Source: JANXPZ01 sp033853925 (GTDB lineage: Bacteria; Eisenbacteria; RBG-16-71-46). Taken from it: a stretch of DNA of 64,000 nucleotides. Each line of letters starts with the position of its first letter. The first letter of the stretch is position 1. The DNA lies in contig JAWOLC010000047.1 of NCBI GenBank assembly GCA_033853925.1, forward strand, positions 1 through 64,000. Reading direction: 5' to 3'. Shown one piece after another: positions 60,507 through 64,000 of this stretch. The notes under the pieces were generated by a model that saw nothing but the letters and a program-made list of their open reading frames with translations, searched no databases and was not told the DNA's origin. Made by a program: the position numbers and the translations under genes.

Positions 60507-61304
60507 ATGGGCGAGGATCCGGATCGGCGGGCCGCCGAGCCGGCGAGCGACTCGGGGATCGAGGTCGAGGGATTGCAGAAGAGCTTCGACGGAGCGCTCG
60601 CCGTGGACATCGCCCGGCTTCGCGTGGCGCCGGGGACGACCCTGGCGCTGATCGGGCCCAGCGGCTCGGGCAAGAGCACTCTCCTCCGCCTCCTCGTCGG
60701 GCTCGTGCCACCGGATCGCGGCCACATCCGCGTGGGCGGCGTCACCCTCGCGCCGAGCACGCGCCGCGAGCTGCGCCTGCGGGTCGGCTACGTGATCCAG
60801 GAGGGCGGTCTGTTCCCGCACCTGACGGCCGGGGCGAACGTCTCCGTGGTGGCGCGCGATCTGGGGTGGAGCCGCACCCGGGTGGCCCAGAGGCTCGAGG
60901 AGCTGCTCGACCTCACCCAGCTCGCGGGCAGCCTGCTCGCTCGCTACCCGGTCCAGCTCAGCGGCGGGCAGCGCCAGCGGGTGGCCCTGATGCGCGCGCT
61001 CATGCTCGATCCCGGCGTGCTCCTCATGGACGAGCCGCTCGCGGCCCTGGATCCCATGATCCGCTCGGACCTCCAGCGCGAGCTGCGCCGGATCTTCGGC
61101 CGGCTGGGCAAGACCGTGCTGTTCGTCACCCACGACCTGGCCGAGGCGGCGTACCTGGGCCAGGAGATCGCTCTGGTGCGCGCCGGCCGCCTGCTCCAGC
61201 GGGGCCGCCTGGAGGACCTGGCGGAGCGACCTGCCGAGCCGTTCGTGAGCGAGTTCCTCCGGGCGCAGCGCCCGCCGGTCGCGACGCGCGGGCCGGCGCG
61301 ATGA
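60507..61304 (+). CDS. ABC transporter ATPase, osmoprotectant/OpuCA-like
   Basis: The 265-residue protein has Walker A GPSGSGKST, Q-loop VIQEGGLFPHLT, signature LSGGQRQRVAL, Walker B VLLMDEPLAALD and the switch His in FVTHDLAEA. It is the OpuCA/ProV type by sequence style but lacks the C-terminal CBS domains. ATG 60507 gives a normal length; GTG 60498 is an alternative. Its stop overlaps the permease start as ATGA, so both are made together. Confidence 0.9.
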   Translation: MGEDPDRRAAEPASDSGIEVEGLQKSFDGALAVDIARLRVAPGTTLALIGPSGSGKSTLLRLLVGLVPPDRGHIRVGGVTLAPSTRRELRLRVGYVIQEGGLFPHLTAGANVSVVARDLGWSRTRVAQRLEELLDLTQLAGSLLARYPVQLSGGQRQRVALMRALMLDPGVLLMDEPLAALDPMIRSDLQRELRRIFGRLGKTVLFVTHDLAEAAYLGQEIALVRAGRLLQRGRLEDLAERPAEPFVSEFLRAQRPPVATRGPAR

Positions 61305-62809
61305 CGCCCGGCGGCTCGGCCAGGGTGGCGCTCCTCGCGCTGGCGCTCCTGCCCCACGGCGCGGCGGCGCGCGTCACGGTCGGCTCCAAGGCCTTTCCCG
61401 AGTCCTGGGTGCTGGGCGCGGCCCTCACGAGCCTCATGCGCGCCGAAGGCGTGAAGGACGTCGCGCACCGCGCCAACCTCGGGGGGACGCAGATCGTCTT
61501 CGCGGCTCTGCGCTCCGGCGCCGTGGACGTCTACCCCGAGTACACCGGCACGATCCGCGAGGTGATCCTGCACGCCCCCGAGACCGTGACCCTCGCCGAG
61601 ATGCGCGCGACCCTGGAACGCCAGGGCCTGGGCCTGAGCGAGCCGCTGGGCTTCGACGACAGCTACGCGCTGGCCGTGACCGCGGCGGCCCAGCGTCGCT
61701 ACGGCCTGCGCACGATCTCCGACCTGGCCCGGCATCCGGACCTGCGGCTGGGCCTGACGCACGAGTTCCTCGGCCGCCCCGACGGCTGGCCCGGCCTGTC
61801 GCGCCGCTACGGCCTGCGCCCGCGCGACGTGCGGGGCGTCGAGCACGAGCTGGCCTACACGGCGCTCGCCCACGGCCAGCTGGACGGCACCGACGTCTAC
61901 TCGACCGACGCGCAGATCGAGCGTCTGGGCCTGCACGTGCTCGCCGACGACCGCCACTTCTTCCCTCGCTACGACGCGGTGTGGCTCTACCGCCTGGACC
62001 TCGAGCGGCGCGCGCCGGCCGCCCTGCGGGCGATGCGCCTGCTGGCGGGGCGCATCGACGCCGCCCGCATGGTGCGCGCGAACGCCCGCGTGGTGCTCGA
62101 AGGCCAGCCCTATGAGCGCGCGGCCGAGGAGCTGCTCGGAGAGGCCCTCGGGGGGCGCGCGCTCGCCGTCGCGCGCGGTCGCGGGGCGCTGGGCGCGATC
62201 CTGGAAGACACGGGCCAGCACCTGAAGCTGGTGGCGCTCTCCCTGCTGGCCGCCATGCTCGTCGGCATCCCCCTGGGCGTCGCCGCGGCCCGCTCGGCGG
62301 CGCTGGCGAACGGCATCCTGACGTTGACCGGGGCGTTGCAGACCGTGCCGTCGCTGGCGCTCCTCGCGCTCCTCATCCCGCTCCTCGGCATCGGGGTGGT
62401 GCCGGCGCTCGTGGCCCTCTTCCTCTACAGCCTCCTGCCGATCGTGCGGAACACCTACGTGGGCCTGAGCACGATCCCCGCGCCGCTCGCCGAGGCGGCC
62501 GCCGCGATCGGTCTCTCGCCCGCGGCCCAGCTCCTCCGCGTCCGGCTGCCCATGGCATCCCCCGCGATCATGGCGGGGATCAAGACCAGCGCCGTCATCA
62601 ACGTGGGCACGGCCACGCTGGCGGCGCTGATCGGCGCGGGCGGGCTGGGCGAACCCATCCTCTCGGGCATCCAGCTCCGGCAGGACTCGCTCATCCTCGA
62701 GGGCGCGATCCCGGCGGCACTGCTCGCCCTCCTGGTCCAGAAATCGTTCGATCTCCTCGATCGTCTGGCGATTCCTCGCGGGCTGCGCCTGCGAGGCGAG
62801 CGAGGATAG
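61301..62809 (+). CDS. Fused substrate-binding protein and permease, OpuC/EgtU family
   Basis: The 502-residue protein carries a signal/anchor helix and then an OpuAC-type binding domain (VTVGSKAFPESWVLG, VDVYPEYTGTIREV, GLTHEFLGRPDGW, VYSTDAQIERLGL). The permease domain follows, with about six helices and the EAA-type loop EAAAAIGLSPAAQLLRVRLP. This is the quaternary-amine uptake family (glycine betaine, choline, carnitine); a related fused protein, EgtU, imports ergothioneine. Here the binding domain precedes the permease, whereas EgtU-like fusions have it after. It is coupled to the ATPase gene and followed 63 bp later by an EgtB-like gene. Confidence 0.88.
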   Translation: MTPGGSARVALLALALLPHGAAARVTVGSKAFPESWVLGAALTSLMRAEGVKDVAHRANLGGTQIVFAALRSGAVDVYPEYTGTIREVILHAPETVTLAEMRATLERQGLGLSEPLGFDDSYALAVTAAAQRRYGLRTISDLARHPDLRLGLTHEFLGRPDGWPGLSRRYGLRPRDVRGVEHELAYTALAHGQLDGTDVYSTDAQIERLGLHVLADDRHFFPRYDAVWLYRLDLERRAPAALRAMRLLAGRIDAARMVRANARVVLEGQPYERAAEELLGEALGGRALAVARGRGALGAILEDTGQHLKLVALSLLAAMLVGIPLGVAAARSAALANGILTLTGALQTVPSLALLALLIPLLGIGVVPALVALFLYSLLPIVRNTYVGLSTIPAPLAEAAAAIGLSPAAQLLRVRLPMASPAIMAGIKTSAVINVGTATLAALIGAGGLGEPILSGIQLRQDSLILEGAIPAALLALLVQKSFDLLDRLAIPRGLRLRGERG

Positions 62810-62872
62810 GCCGAACCCGGGCCGGGCGCGGCACATCATACCGCTGGTCCCCCAGCCCTACGGAGGCAGGTC

Positions 62873-64000
62873 ATGGCGAACTCGCCAGTGCTGACGCGCG
62901 ACCGCGAGGTCCTCGCGTCCCGACTCGGGGCCGCCCGCGCGCAGACGGACGAGATCTTCTCCCTCGTCCACCCCGAGGCGATCTACGTGCGTCCCATCCC
63001 CGAGCGCCACCGCTTGATCTTCTACCTCGGCCATCTCGAGGCCTTCGACTGGAACCTGGTGGCGCGCCAGGCCTGCGGCGTGGCTCCGTTCCACGAGGAG
63101 TTCGACCGCCTGTTCGCCTTCGGCATCGACCCGGTGGACGGCGGCCTGCCCAGCGAGCCCGCCTCCGCGTGGCCGAGCCGCAAGGCGATCGAGGCGTACA
63201 ACGAGCGCGTGCGCCGGGTGGTGGACGAATGCGTGCAGGGGCAGCGTTCCTGGGGCGCGGAGGGCGACGAGTCGGCGGTCCTGAACATGGCGATCGAGCA
63301 TCGCCTGATGCACGCCGAGACGCTCGCCTACCTCCTCCATCAGCTCCCGTACTCGGTGAAGCGGGCGCCGGCGCCGCCCAGCGCTCCTTCGCCGCCCGAA
63401 GCGCTTCCCCGAGTGGTGAGCATCCCGGCCGGACGCACGACCCTGGGGCGCCCCGCGGGCAGCGGCGGCTTCGGCTGGGACAACGAATTCGGCGAGCTGG
63501 CCGTCGAGGTTCCCGCCTTCTCGATGGATGCGCACAAGGTCACGAACGGCCGCTTCCTCGAGTTCGTCCGCGACGGGGGCTACACGGCCCGCGAGCTGTG
63601 GACCGACGAGGCCTGGCGCTGGAAGGAGACGCTGGGGCTCGAGCATCCGTTCTTCTGGCGTCGGCGCGACGGCGAGTGGACGGCCCGCGGGATGTTCGCG
63701 GAGACGCCCCTGCCGGCGGCCGCCCCCGTCTACGTGAGCTACGCGGAGGCCGCCGCCTTCGCCCGCTGGGCGGGGCGCTCGCTGCCGAGCGAGGCGCAGT
63801 TCCAGCGCGCCGCCTACGGCACGCCCGGGGGCGAGGAGCGCGAGTATCCTTGGGGCGACGAGCCGCCCGCGGAGCGCCATGGCAACTTCGATGGACGCCA
63901 CTGGGACCCCACGCCCGTGGACGCCCATCCGGCGGGCGACAGCGCCTTCGGCATCGGCGGGCTGCTGGGAAACGGCTGGGAATGGACCACCAGCCCCTTC
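62873..64000 (+). CDS. EgtB-like sulfoxide synthase (DinB-like + FGE-sulfatase domains), cut by window end
   Basis: 376 residues are visible from ATG 62873 (after CGGAGGCAGGTC). The N-terminal ~160 residues are DinB-like (ERHRLIFYLGHLEAFDWNL, then EHRLMHAETLAYLLHQLP with His suited to bind iron). The remainder is an FGE-sulfatase/C-type-lectin domain (FSMDAHKVTNGRFLEFVRD, SLPSEAQFQRAAYG, GNFDGRHWDPTPV, GNGWEWTTSPF). This architecture is that of EgtB/OvoA-type non-heme iron enzymes that add sulfur to hercynine or histidine. The metal and substrate residues cannot be fully checked because the C-terminus is missing. The long frame on the opposite strand is a shadow. Confidence 0.85.
   Translation, partial: MANSPVLTRDREVLASRLGAARAQTDEIFSLVHPEAIYVRPIPERHRLIFYLGHLEAFDWNLVARQACGVAPFHEEFDRLFAFGIDPVDGGLPSEPASAWPSRKAIEAYNERVRRVVDECVQGQRSWGAEGDESAVLNMAIEHRLMHAETLAYLLHQLPYSVKRAPAPPSAPSPPEALPRVVSIPAGRTTLGRPAGSGGFGWDNEFGELAVEVPAFSMDAHKVTNGRFLEFVRDGGYTARELWTDEAWRWKETLGLEHPFFWRRRDGEWTARGMFAETPLPAAAPVYVSYAEAAAFARWAGRSLPSEAQFQRAAYGTPGGEEREYPWGDEPPAERHGNFDGRHWDPTPVDAHPAGDSAFGIGGLLGNGWEWTTSPF

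Noticed and set aside
62858..63928. 356-codon open frame on the minus strand
   Set aside because: Antisense to the EgtB-like gene, which has a good ribosome site and clear domains on the plus strand.

Overview
The window is 64 kb of very GC-rich, densely coding bacterial DNA with no rRNA, tRNA, CRISPR array or insertion sequence that I can see. Outer-membrane barrels (MtrB/PioB-like, a patatin of type Vd architecture, several small barrels), a TonB C-terminus and Sec signal peptides point to a diderm. A secreted subtilase with a C-terminal FlgD-Ig-like tail suggests a lineage such as Eisenbacteria, Gemmatimonadota or a relative; that placement is inference. Many genes overlap as ATGA start/stop pairs or by a few bases, so operons can be read directly.

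Layout, left to right. 1-6.6 kb: TonB-type C-terminus, secreted subtilase, a coupled GT4 glycosyltransferase and GH4 glycosidase, and a short-chain dehydrogenase. 6.9-9.8 kb: a decaheme MtrA/DmsE-type cytochrome and MtrB/PioB-type barrel, the core of an outer-membrane electron conduit. 10.2-12.9 kb: padR-doxX-MFS-barrel operon with a palindrome in front of padR. 13.3-21.4 kb: a VOC protein, then a two-gene unit of a 1724-residue dikinase-like protein (phosphohistidine domain before a C-terminal ATP-grasp domain, the order seen in plant glucan water dikinases) and a MaeB-like protein whose malic-enzyme metal site is altered. Two copies of a 41-bp element flank this unit. 21.6-24.7 kb: hemerythrin-like protein, Fnr-type regulator with a TTG start, exported rubrerythrin-like protein and an FNR-like box. 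24.7-33.7 kb: M29-like aminopeptidase, small barrel, secreted PHP-domain protein with a type Vd patatin, and two exported proteins of unknown role.

33.9-40.7 kb: fused aspartokinase/diaminopimelate decarboxylase, methyltransferase, class III aminotransferase, membrane protein and barrel. 41.2-49.2 kb: a barrel, then a signalling block with a sensor kinase, single-domain receiver and NtrC-type activator in overlapping order. Convergent to it is a class D sortase with its own MPKTA-type substrate. Beyond that is a three-gene ATGA-coupled operon of a small exported protein, a catalytically degenerate AAA+ fragment and a PAS-receiver protein lacking the phosphoacceptor His. Both minus-strand operons have a good sigma-54 promoter match (GG-N10-GC) just upstream, so the NtrC-type protein is a natural candidate regulator. 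49.4-54.4 kb: a 1690-residue Ser/Thr kinase-ATPase-TPR-GAF-AAA+-Fis hybrid without a GAFTGA loop. 55.1-64 kb: coiled-coil membrane protein, Spy/CpxP-like protein, S9 peptidase, flavin disulfide reductase, a betaine/ergothioneine-type ABC importer and an EgtB-like protein cut by the window end.

The strongest candidates for something undescribed are the dikinase/pseudo-malic-enzyme unit and the sigma-54-linked operon of degenerate signalling parts. Starts were chosen from Shine-Dalgarno sequences, signal peptides and overlaps and often differ from the longest open frame.
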